NCBI GenBank assembly: GCA_029259945.1
Contig: JAJDEF010000012.1
Span: 62,001-126,000, forward strand
Reading direction: 5' to 3'
Source: Planctomycetota bacterium
Lineage (GTDB): Bacteria; Planctomycetota; Planctomycetia; Pirellulales; Lacipirellulaceae
Length of the DNA stretch: 64,000 nt
The notes beneath the pieces are model-generated. The model saw only the letters and a list, made by a program, of their open reading frames with translations, made no database searches and had not been told where the DNA came from. Shown one piece after another: positions 56,849 through 64,000 of this stretch (positions are counted from its first letter, which is position 1; every line of letters starts with the position of its first letter). The translations under genes were made by a program, and so were the position numbers.

Positions 56849-57871
56849 ATGGCTCTAGCCATCCTGCGCTGTGTGTTTGTACTCGTTGCCGCCGGTATCG
56901 GTGTGCAAATGATCCAGTCTGATACCTTTCCTCGCGAGCCTGCCTACTTGCCCTGGCTTGCCGTGGGCGGCATGCTGTTGTTGTCGGGTATTGTGATCGG
57001 CGTCGACGCCTTTTTTGGCAAAAAACGACTGGATACAATCACGGCCGTCTATTTTGGTCTTCTGATTGGACTACTGCTGACCTACGTACTGACATTGGCG
57101 TTGAGTCCCGTTTTACAGAAATCGGGAACCTCGCTGGTGAGTGGGGCTCCGCTCATTCTAGGCATGATTCTCTGCTATATCTGCATCAGTATTTTAATGC
57201 AGACGAAAGATGATTTCCGGTTCATCATTCCTTACGTCGAGTTTGCGAAAGAGATTAAGGGGTTGAAGCCTTATGTACTCGACACCAGTGTGGTGATTGA
57301 TGGCCGCATTGCGGATGTCGTCGAGACACGAGTAATCGACAATCAATTGATCATGCCACAATTTGTGGTAGCCGAATTGCAAGCAATTGCCGATTCGAGC
57401 GATCGACTGCGCCGCGGCCGTGGCCGACGCGGGCTAGATATCCTTAATCGCCTACGATCAGACCCCAAGGTCGATTTTCATATTTTCGAGCGAGAGCTGC
57501 CGCAATTTGCCGGGCAGCCGGTTGACCAAAAACTCGTGCTGCTGGCCAAGCATCTCGAAGGCAAGGTGGTAACCAACGACTACAACCTCAACAAAGTTGC
57601 CAAACTACACGAGGTGGAGGTCATCAATCTCAATGACTTGTCAAACTCGCTAAAACCGGTTTTCCTACCTGGCGAAACGCTTGAAGTGCGAATTATTAAA
57701 ACCGGCGAAGAACCAGGGCAAGGCGTTGGCTACCTGGAAGATGGCACGATGGTGGTCATCGAAGGGGGACGAGACTTTGTCAACCAAAACATCGTCGCCG
57801 ATGTCACCAGTGTACTACAAACGAGCGCCGGTCGAATGGTGTTTGGTAAGTACGAAGGCCCGACGGGGTAG
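56849..57871 (+). CDS. PIN/TRAM-domain integral membrane protein (YacL-like)
   Basis: N-terminal TM segments; VLDTSVVIDGRIADVVETRVIDNQLIMPQFVVAELQAIADSSDRLRRGRGRRGLDILNRL; C-terminal TRAM. Confidence 0.93.
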   Translation: MALAILRCVFVLVAAGIGVQMIQSDTFPREPAYLPWLAVGGMLLLSGIVIGVDAFFGKKRLDTITAVYFGLLIGLLLTYVLTLALSPVLQKSGTSLVSGAPLILGMILCYICISILMQTKDDFRFIIPYVEFAKEIKGLKPYVLDTSVVIDGRIADVVETRVIDNQLIMPQFVVAELQAIADSSDRLRRGRGRRGLDILNRLRSDPKVDFHIFERELPQFAGQPVDQKLVLLAKHLEGKVVTNDYNLNKVAKLHEVEVINLNDLSNSLKPVFLPGETLEVRIIKTGEEPGQGVGYLEDGTMVVIEGGRDFVNQNIVADVTSVLQTSAGRMVFGKYEGPTG

Positions 57872-58040
57872 GGTGCCGCCGTACAGCGAAACGGAACCCG
57901 TTGCAGTAATTTCAACGAAGTCGCATTCCCAAAACACTTGGGGTCGGTTCAAGTATTTATCCAGATAGCTTGTGTATAAACAGGGCTTACACTTTTTTTG
58001 TGTTGAACACCAAGTTGGCCACGAAGGCAAGAAAAAATAC

Positions 58041-58376
58041 ATGGGTATCCTCAGCAGATTGTTCAAAACCAAAGAAGACCCCTTGCAGAATCAGGCTGCC
58101 GCTCTAGTCCCGGCGGCCGGGATCAACGCAACGAGCATGTTCGTGCCACACCTCGACAAGTTCCCGTTCTTGCGAGAAGTCGATGTTGAGCATTGGGATT
58201 TCATCCTGACGGTTGCCGGTGTCTTCATGGCAGCATCGCGCCTGAACAGTCTTCGGCTGGGCGATATCCGACAGGAGAGCTTGATGGAGACAGTTGCGGA
58301 GTCACTGGTGGAATGGAATCCGGATGGCATACGCGGATTCGAGGACTGCATGGACCTGTTCGTGCTACCCGCTTAG
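58041..58376 (+). CDS. Hypothetical protein
   Basis: MGILSRLFKTKEDPLQNQAAALV...; 111 aa, upstream of the VapBC pair. Confidence 0.5.
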   Translation: MGILSRLFKTKEDPLQNQAAALVPAAGINATSMFVPHLDKFPFLREVDVEHWDFILTVAGVFMAASRLNSLRLGDIRQESLMETVAESLVEWNPDGIRGFEDCMDLFVLPA

Positions 58377-58505
58377 GGCCAGATCAACGGTTTATCCGCT
58401 TAGTTTGTGTCGAATTACAAGTTCCGCGGGCACCCGAAATCCACGGCAAATGGTGATTCTTGATCGGAATTTCCGCCACAACGCCTTTTGTGTAGAATGG
58501 AGTGC

Positions 58506-58748
58506 ATGAGTACCGACATTCCATCACCGACCGATATTCCGGCACAAATAGGCACGGAACTCCATGAATTGGCGCCCGATGCCCAGCGGCGTGTTCTCGA
58601 ATTCGTGCGCTCGCTCAAACCCCTTGGTTCGGGCATGTCAATCGACGCGCTCAAGAAACATATTGGTAGCATTAGTTCTGACGAAGGACGGGCTATGCGC
58701 GACGCCATCGAAGCTGGATGCGAACAGGTAAACATGGATGAATGGTAA
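58506..58748 (+). CDS. Antitoxin (VapB-like)
   Basis: 80 aa; MSTDIPSPTDIPAQIGTELHELAPDAQRRVLEFVRSLK...; overlaps the PIN toxin start by 11 bp. Confidence 0.75.
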   Translation: MSTDIPSPTDIPAQIGTELHELAPDAQRRVLEFVRSLKPLGSGMSIDALKKHIGSISSDEGRAMRDAIEAGCEQVNMDEW

Positions 58749-59124
58749 GTTTCTCCTCGACACAAACGTTGTCATTGCTTTCCTCACCGATGACAAATCT
58801 GTCCATCGCCCAAACCCGACGGACCAACTCTACGTCTCTTCCACGGTCATTGGAGAGATGTTTTACGGCGTATTCAACTCCAATCAGGTCGAAGAGAATA
58901 CCAACCGGCTTGTTGAATTCGTTCGCGATACGGTTTCGGTCCCGTGTGACAATGGCACCGCCCGCGTTTACGGAGAAGTAAAGTCAGCACTCCGAAAAAG
59001 GGGACGACCAATTCCCGACAATGACATTTGGATTGCCGCCGTAGCGATACAACATTCATTGTCGCTAGTGTCACGTGACGAACACTTCACCAATATCGAC
59101 CAACTGAACCTTGTTCGCTGGTAG
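58738..59124 (+). CDS. PIN-domain toxin (VapC-like)
   Basis: MNGKFLLDTNVVIAFLTDDKSV...GEMFYGVFNS...RPIPDNDIWIAAVAIQHSLSLVSRDEHFTNI. Confidence 0.93.
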   Translation: MNGKFLLDTNVVIAFLTDDKSVHRPNPTDQLYVSSTVIGEMFYGVFNSNQVEENTNRLVEFVRDTVSVPCDNGTARVYGEVKSALRKRGRPIPDNDIWIAAVAIQHSLSLVSRDEHFTNIDQLNLVRW

Positions 59125-59205
59125 GTCCAGCAGTGGCGCCCTGCCGACTCACCCATGCTGAACCCGTTCGCCTTTCTCAGACCTCAGAACAGCCAGCCTC
59201 TGGGC

Positions 59206-61182
59206 CTACATCCGCTGGACGACTTCAATACCCAGAAGGTTGAGCCCGCGAGCAATGGTTCGGGCAGTAAGATCACAGAGTAGCAGCCGACTGCTGCGGA
59301 GTTGGCTGTTTTCGGCTTTGAGCACTGGGCAGTTCTCGAAAAAGCTCGAATAGGTGCTGGCCAAATCAAACAGGTAAGCGGTCAGGTGATTGGGACGATA
59401 ATCGGCAACGACCCGCTGTAAAGCTTCGCTGAATCGCGTCAAGGCAACAGCCAAAGCTCGCTCGCTTGGTTCGTTCAAAGTGATGGTTGCGTTGCTGGCT
59501 CGCAAGGCTTCGACATCGACCTCCCCACGGTCAAAGATGCTTCGCACCCGTGCATAGCTATATTGCATGTAAGCGGCCGTGTTGCCGTTCATGGCCAACA
59601 TTTTGTCGTAGCTGAAGACGTAGTCGCTCGTGCGATTGTGAGCAAGGTCGGCATATTTGATGGCACCGAGCCCAACACGTTCGGCAACTTGTTGCCGTTC
59701 TTCCGACGACAACAGGGGCGTCTCGCGTGAGTCATCGTTTTCAGAAACAATTTTTTTAGCACGCTGGACGGCCTCGTCCAACAGTCCACTTAAACCAACC
59801 GCAGATCCTGAACGCGTTTTGTAAGGCCGGCCATCCTCGCCCAGCACGGTGCCGAAACTAACGTGTTCGAGCTGAACATCTTCGACCCCCCATAGACGCA
59901 AGGTGGCAAAAAGCTGCTCGAAGTGTAACGACTGACGATGGTCGACCACATAGACAATGGTGTCCGGCTGCCATTCTTCAAGACGATATTGGACGGTAGC
60001 AAGATCGGTGGTCGCGTATAAAAATGCGCCGTCCTTTTTTTGGATGATAAACGGTGCTTTGTGATCTTTGAGAAAGACGCACTTCGCCCCGTCGCTTTCG
60101 CGGGCCAGTCCTCGTTTCGTAAGATCTTCGACGACTCCCGCCAAACGAGATTGATAGAAACTCTCGCCCAAAGCATGGTCGAATGTTACGCCCAGACGAC
60201 GGTAGACTTCCTCGATGCTCTGCAAGCAAGCCGGCAGAAAACGATCCCAAAGCGCCTGATTGGTTTTATCGCCCGAATGTAATGCGGCAGTCTCCGCCAA
60301 AACAGCGGCTCCAATTTCGCGATGTGCGGCTGCCAACGCTGCTAACTTGGGGTCATCGTCAACTACAGCAACCTTGCTGCGGAGGCTATCGAGGGTTGTT
60401 CGCAAACCGGCTAGTTGCCCCTCGGCTTGTCGTAAACGTTTAGCCGCTTTTTTGCGTTCTTTCACCACTTCAAGCTCGGTGGCATCGTGCATTTGTTCGA
60501 TGCGGGCAACCAGTTCGATGACTTCTTGCTCGATTTTAGGAATCTTCTGCTCGAGGGTGTTGTGGTACTCCACGAGCTGATTCACCAGTTTGTAAAGTCG
60601 GGTGAGTTCGGCAACGGTATCTTCGCCGATCAACGACTCGTCGACGAAGTGTTTATAGCCGTAGATAATCATGCCGAACTGGGTACCCCAATCGCCGATA
60701 TGATTATCGCTAATCACTCGATGACCGAGTTGCCTAAGGATTCGGCAGAGGGCGTCGCCAATTACCGTCGAACGAATGTGCCCCACATGCATCGGCTTGG
60801 CCACATTCGGCGACGAATAATCGAGAACATAGGTTCTTGGCTCAGAAGTCACGGCAATCCCCAACTGCTGCGGGTCGTTAACCGTTTGCTGCAATTGGTC
60901 GACTAGCCACTGTTCTTTGAGCCGCAAATTGATGAACCCTGGGCCGGCAATTTCGGGCGTCTCACAGAGATCAGCAACGTCGAGCTTTTCGACCAGTTGT
61001 CCAGCAATGTCGCGAGGTGGTTTGCCGAGCCGTTTGCCCAAGGGCATGGCGCAATTGGCTTGGTAGTCACCAAACTTGGCATCCTGGCTGGGCAACACCA
61101 TGTCGGCATATTCGCCGGCAGCCGTATCGAGTGACTCTAAAGCGGTATGAAACCGCGAACGAAGTTCTGCAAGTACGTTCAT
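59206..61182 (-). CDS. argS: Arginyl-tRNA synthetase
   Basis: YVLDYSSPNVAKPMHVGHIRSTVIGDALCRILRQLGHRVISDNHIGDWGTQFGMIIYGYKHF. Confidence 0.97.
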   Translation of the reverse strand: MNVLAELRSRFHTALESLDTAAGEYADMVLPSQDAKFGDYQANCAMPLGKRLGKPPRDIAGQLVEKLDVADLCETPEIAGPGFINLRLKEQWLVDQLQQTVNDPQQLGIAVTSEPRTYVLDYSSPNVAKPMHVGHIRSTVIGDALCRILRQLGHRVISDNHIGDWGTQFGMIIYGYKHFVDESLIGEDTVAELTRLYKLVNQLVEYHNTLEQKIPKIEQEVIELVARIEQMHDATELEVVKERKKAAKRLRQAEGQLAGLRTTLDSLRSKVAVVDDDPKLAALAAAHREIGAAVLAETAALHSGDKTNQALWDRFLPACLQSIEEVYRRLGVTFDHALGESFYQSRLAGVVEDLTKRGLARESDGAKCVFLKDHKAPFIIQKKDGAFLYATTDLATVQYRLEEWQPDTIVYVVDHRQSLHFEQLFATLRLWGVEDVQLEHVSFGTVLGEDGRPYKTRSGSAVGLSGLLDEAVQRAKKIVSENDDSRETPLLSSEERQQVAERVGLGAIKYADLAHNRTSDYVFSYDKMLAMNGNTAAYMQYSYARVRSIFDRGEVDVEALRASNATITLNEPSERALAVALTRFSEALQRVVADYRPNHLTAYLFDLASTYSSFFENCPVLKAENSQLRSSRLLLCDLTARTIARGLNLLGIEVVQRM

Positions 61183-61231
61183 GAATTTTGGCGAACGGCG
61201 TAAAAGATTGCCCGCAAATTACGCGAAAAAC

Positions 61232-61699
61232 CTATTCGGTGGGAGATTCTTTCCTGTCGTCCCAAGGTAGCGCGACTTGCTTGGCCTCGCCCCAGAAATC
61301 TTCGAGAGCATAGTAATCGCGGGTCTCTTGGTCGAACACGTGAATAACGACCGTGCCGTAGTCTAATAGGATCCAGCGACTTTCGTTGTAGCCTTCGATT
61401 CCCATTCGCTGATCGTTTAGTTCATCTTCCAAACAGTGGTCGATCTCTTCGCTGATGGCATGCAATTGTCGACGGCTGTTACCCGAAATGACGACAAAGT
61501 AGTCAAACACCGGCGTGATTTCGCGCATGTCGAGCACGACGATATTTTCGCCCCGATTGTCGTGGGCGGTGCGTGCCGCAGCCAGCGCAAGCTGCAAACT
61601 ACGATCTGAGGTCTGTTCGGCAGTGGGTGAGGTTTCGGTAATGGTCGCGTTCACAGTCGGTAACAAAGGGTCAAAACTTGTCGCAGGAAAACGGCCCAT
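61232..61699 (-). CDS. rsfS: Ribosome silencing factor
   Basis: ENIVVLDMREITPVFDYFVVISGNSRRQLHAISEEIDHCLE...RWILLDYGTVVIHVFDQETRDYYALEDFWGEAKQV. Start uncertain (ORF open to 61810). Confidence 0.9.
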   Translation of the reverse strand: MGRFPATSFDPLLPTVNATITETSPTAEQTSDRSLQLALAAARTAHDNRGENIVVLDMREITPVFDYFVVISGNSRRQLHAISEEIDHCLEDELNDQRMGIEGYNESRWILLDYGTVVIHVFDQETRDYYALEDFWGEAKQVALPWDDRKESPTE

Positions 61700-61840
61700 T
61701 CTACCCAGGGCAAGCCACGAACCGCTAGTGGCCGAGCACGATGATTTCGGCGGCAAACAGACCCTGCCACCCTGGTCAGGCTCGATGGCTAAGTTAAAAT
61801 GCCCCCTCAACTCCCCAATAATACACGAGGCAAGACAACA

Positions 61841-62314
61841 ATGAGTGACTGGATCGAACCGGGTAAGAAGGCCCCAGCATTTACTCTCAACGCAGACGAT
61901 GGGAGCAAAATGCGCCTTTCCGAGTTACTAGGCAGCCCGGTCGTCCTGTACTTCTACCCCAAAGACGACACCCCCGGCTGCACGCGCGAAGCCTGTGCTT
62001 TCCGAGATCGGCAAACCGAGATCAAAAAGCTGGGGGCCTTGGTCTTTGGCCTAAGCCCTGACGGGGTCGAAAGCCATGTGAAATTTCGTGACAAGTACCA
62101 GCTGAATTTTCCGCTATTGGCTGACCTCGACCACAAGGTGGCCGAAAAATATGGCGCTTGGCGCGAAAAAAACATGTACGGAAAGAAATCGATGGGCATC
62201 CAGCGGAGTACTTATCTGATCAATGCAGACGGTAAAGTTGCCAAACTCTGGAAACGGGTGAAAGTGGATGGCCACGATCAAAAGGTCATCGATGCCGTGA
62301 AGGAACTGGAGTAG
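61841..62314 (+). CDS. bcp: Thioredoxin-dependent thiol peroxidase (peroxiredoxin Q)
   Basis: MSDWIEPGKKAPAFTLNADDGSKMRLSELLGSPVVLYFYPKDDTPGCTREACAFRD. Confidence 0.96.
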   Translation: MSDWIEPGKKAPAFTLNADDGSKMRLSELLGSPVVLYFYPKDDTPGCTREACAFRDRQTEIKKLGALVFGLSPDGVESHVKFRDKYQLNFPLLADLDHKVAEKYGAWREKNMYGKKSMGIQRSTYLINADGKVAKLWKRVKVDGHDQKVIDAVKELE

Positions 62315-62535
62315 TTCTAGGCACCGAAATCCACACAGAGCGCGGAGCTACGTAATCGGCATGGTCGTTTAGCGAACCGCGATCGGAACAGTGGCTGTGA
62401 AACCCTTCCGCCCTTGCCGGTTCTTTAGTCAAACTTCAATAGAAATCACCGATTTTTTCTAGTTATGGGCCGGCTTCTCTGCCGTAAGCGTGTAGAGTTG
62501 CGTTGAACACGGCAGACGCACACAGCTGTCGGAAG

Positions 62536-62579
62536 GGTTGGGCGAGCCCGTGATTGGCTCCCCACTGGCTCACCCAACC
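62536..62579. other. Long hairpin in intergenic region
   Basis: GGTTGGGCGAGCC (62536-62548) and GGCTCACCCAACC (62567-62579) pair with one mismatch. Confidence 0.6.
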
Positions 62580-62766
62580 TTGTTCACTTATCGCATTCGT
62601 GCCGTCATTGCTTCTGATTGACTAGCTTCTTTGATCCGACGGTCGAGGCACCTGGAATGAACCCTGCCTGCAAGCAACGTGTCTTGTTGGCAGAAGAAAC
62701 CAAGGTCACCCAGTGATCGCCTTTCTTTTGGCGTCACTCACCTCGAAACGAAGGAGGATCGCCGTC

Positions 62767-63165
62767 ATGACGCATGCAAAGCTTAATCGAGTTTTCGCAA
62801 CGACGATGCCTAGGCCCCTCGATCAAAACATCGCGCTACGCCGACAAATGTCGGCGGCAGTTGCCAAGTTACGAGTTTCTAGTGATTCTGCTCCAGAGCG
62901 TTTCGTTCAAGCACGCCTCACGCCGATCGACGAACGAGGTAACTGGAAGTCGTCGTTGGTCGTCGACATCAAAGACTTTAATGAACGTGGCATCACGTTT
63001 CACCACCAACTGCCGTTGAGCGCTCGACGCGCAATGCTAGTGATCGAGAGTCCTCAAGCCACGCGTTTCACCGCAGAAGTCGACCTCACGTGGTGCCGCT
63101 TTAATCGTACAGGCCGATATACCAGTGGCGGACGATTCGTCCAACTGGTCGGCAAAACCGCATAG
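62767..63165 (+). CDS. PilZ-like hypothetical protein
   Basis: SSLVVDIKDFNERGITFHHQLPLSARRAMLVIESPQATRFTAEVDLTWCRFNRTGRYTSGGRFVQLV resembles the PilZ-like beta-barrel layout. Confidence 0.55.
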   Translation: MTHAKLNRVFATTMPRPLDQNIALRRQMSAAVAKLRVSSDSAPERFVQARLTPIDERGNWKSSLVVDIKDFNERGITFHHQLPLSARRAMLVIESPQATRFTAEVDLTWCRFNRTGRYTSGGRFVQLVGKTA

Positions 63166-63227
63166 CAAGTGAACGGCCCGCTGGAGTGCGTCGCTCCATC
63201 GGGTCGGGGTTTCTCCTCCCTCCCCCT

Positions 63228-63255
63228 GATACGGCCGCCCCCGGGCGGCCGTATC
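63228..63255. terminator. 13-bp perfect hairpin downstream of the PilZ-like gene
   Basis: GATACGGCCGCCC-CC-GGGCGGCCGTATC; no T-run, so terminator role is provisional. Confidence 0.5.
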
Positions 63256-63263
63256 TCGTTGGT
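63245..63263 (+). repeat. 19-bp direct repeat, left copy
   Basis: GCGGCCGTATCTCGTTGGT; second copy at 63948-63966. Confidence 0.9.
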
Positions 63264-63333
63264 AGCATTCACTCTGCATTTTGTTCCTGGAAATTATCTT
63301 CTTGAGAAAAGAAGCCCCTCCGATGAATTGTCT

Positions 63334-63363
63334 TTGACTTGGATCCAAATTGGGTGATAAGAT
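63334..63363 (+). promoter_or_regulatory. Sigma70-like promoter for the TA operon
   Basis: TTGACT - 18 bp - TAAGAT, upstream of GGAG RBS and ATG 63392. Confidence 0.45.
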
Positions 63364-63391
63364 GACCGATACGCAAACATCGGAGCAAACC

Positions 63392-63661
63392 ATGGATACG
63401 AATCAGACCCCGCAACAGATTATTACTTCTGCATTGCAATTGCCTCCTGAACAGCGAGCAGCAATCGCAGATGCTCTGCTGGTCAGCATTCCCATCGAGG
63501 ACTCCGAATATGGCGTTCTCGATTCGGCAACCGAAGTCGACGCTGCTTGGAGCGACGAAATCGAGCGTCGTCTCAATGACATCGACCGTGGTCGAGTGAA
63601 GACCATTCCAGCCGAGGAAGCCGAAAGGATGATCCGCGGCAATGAACGACCCGAAGTTTGA
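63392..63661 (+). CDS. Addiction module antitoxin component
   Basis: ITSALQLPPEQRAAIADALLVSI...DAAWSDEIERRLNDIDRGRVKTIPAEEAERMI; RBS GGAG before ATG 63392; ORF opens at 63350. Confidence 0.88.
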   Translation: MDTNQTPQQIITSALQLPPEQRAAIADALLVSIPIEDSEYGVLDSATEVDAAWSDEIERRLNDIDRGRVKTIPAEEAERMIRGNERPEV

Positions 63662-63947
63662 GTATCATCCAGAAGCAATCTCCGAAGCGGCTGAAGCGTA
63701 CCGCTGGTATTTTGAACGTAGCGAAAAAGCAGCAGAAGGCTTTTGGCAGGAATTGCATCGGGCTCGTCAACTCGTAACCGGCCAACCTGAATCTTGGAAC
63801 CCTTATTTTCACGGCACAAGGTGTTTTCGATTGCATCGCTATCCTTTCGGCCTCGTTTACGTTCAACGAAGCAATTTGATCTTCGGTCTGGCCGTTGCCC
63901 ATCTCAAACGTCGCCCAGGTTATTGGCGCGATCGAATGACCCCATAG
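63642..63947 (+). CDS. RelE/ParE-family toxin
   Basis: FEYHPEAISEAAEAYRWYFERSEKAAEGFWQELHRARQLVTGQPESWNPYFHGTRCFRLHRYPFGLVYVQRSNLIFGLAVAHLKRRPGYW; overlaps the antitoxin. Confidence 0.93.
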   Translation: MNDPKFEYHPEAISEAAEAYRWYFERSEKAAEGFWQELHRARQLVTGQPESWNPYFHGTRCFRLHRYPFGLVYVQRSNLIFGLAVAHLKRRPGYWRDRMTP

Positions 63948-63966
63948 CGGCCGTATCTCGTTGGTT
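63948..63966 (+). repeat. 19-bp direct repeat, right copy
   Basis: GCGGCCGTATCTCGTTGGT, identical to 63245-63263. Confidence 0.9.
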
Positions 63967-64000
63967 TGCAGTTTTTCTCGAAAACTGCGAGGGAATTTGC

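Noticed and set aside
57990-58040. ACACCAAGTTGGCCACGAAGGCAAG resembling dispersed CACGAAGG-type repeats
   Set aside because: Only one short arm visible with no inverted partner; insufficient to call a repeat element.

Overview
This window is a chromosomal segment from a planctomycete, probably a Pirellulales-type lineage. I infer this from DUF1559 and DUF1570 proteins, a LEPR-XLL-like surface-protein N-terminus, BBP7-type outer-membrane proteins, a PEP-CTERM-like C-terminus, H4MPT-linked C1 genes and Cys-rich secreted proteins. Most of it is ordinary housekeeping: gltA, ppiC-type isomerase, mfd, mutY, split pntA/pntB, M32 carboxypeptidase, bshB1, nadA, scpA, dgt, argS, rsfS, bcp. A surface/secretion block lies at about 24.4-36.7 kb (two BBP7-like paralogues, an SdrD-B/DUF11 protein, and five TadE/TadG-like proteins). 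The clearest mobile element is a complete 2460-bp IS at 684-3143. It has perfect 17-bp terminal inverted repeats and a perfect 8-bp target duplication (CAATTTTC), and it carries an IS1-type transposase plus a P63C-domain passenger gene and two small ORFs. It sits directly upstream of fae-mtdC. Other items worth a second look: two MITE/REP-like inverted-repeat elements; a toxin-antitoxin cassette bracketed by a 19-bp direct repeat derived from the neighbouring gene's hairpin; two Cys-rich exported proteins with strong intrinsic terminators; an Rrf2-protoglobin pair and a separate globin-like protein that seems to lack the proximal His; a degenerate receiver domain; and candidate noncoding structured regions at about 40.16-40.67 kb and 62.47-62.58 kb. 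I saw no rRNA, tRNA or CRISPR array by eye. All family calls are from motif recognition in the translated ORFs; no database search was run.
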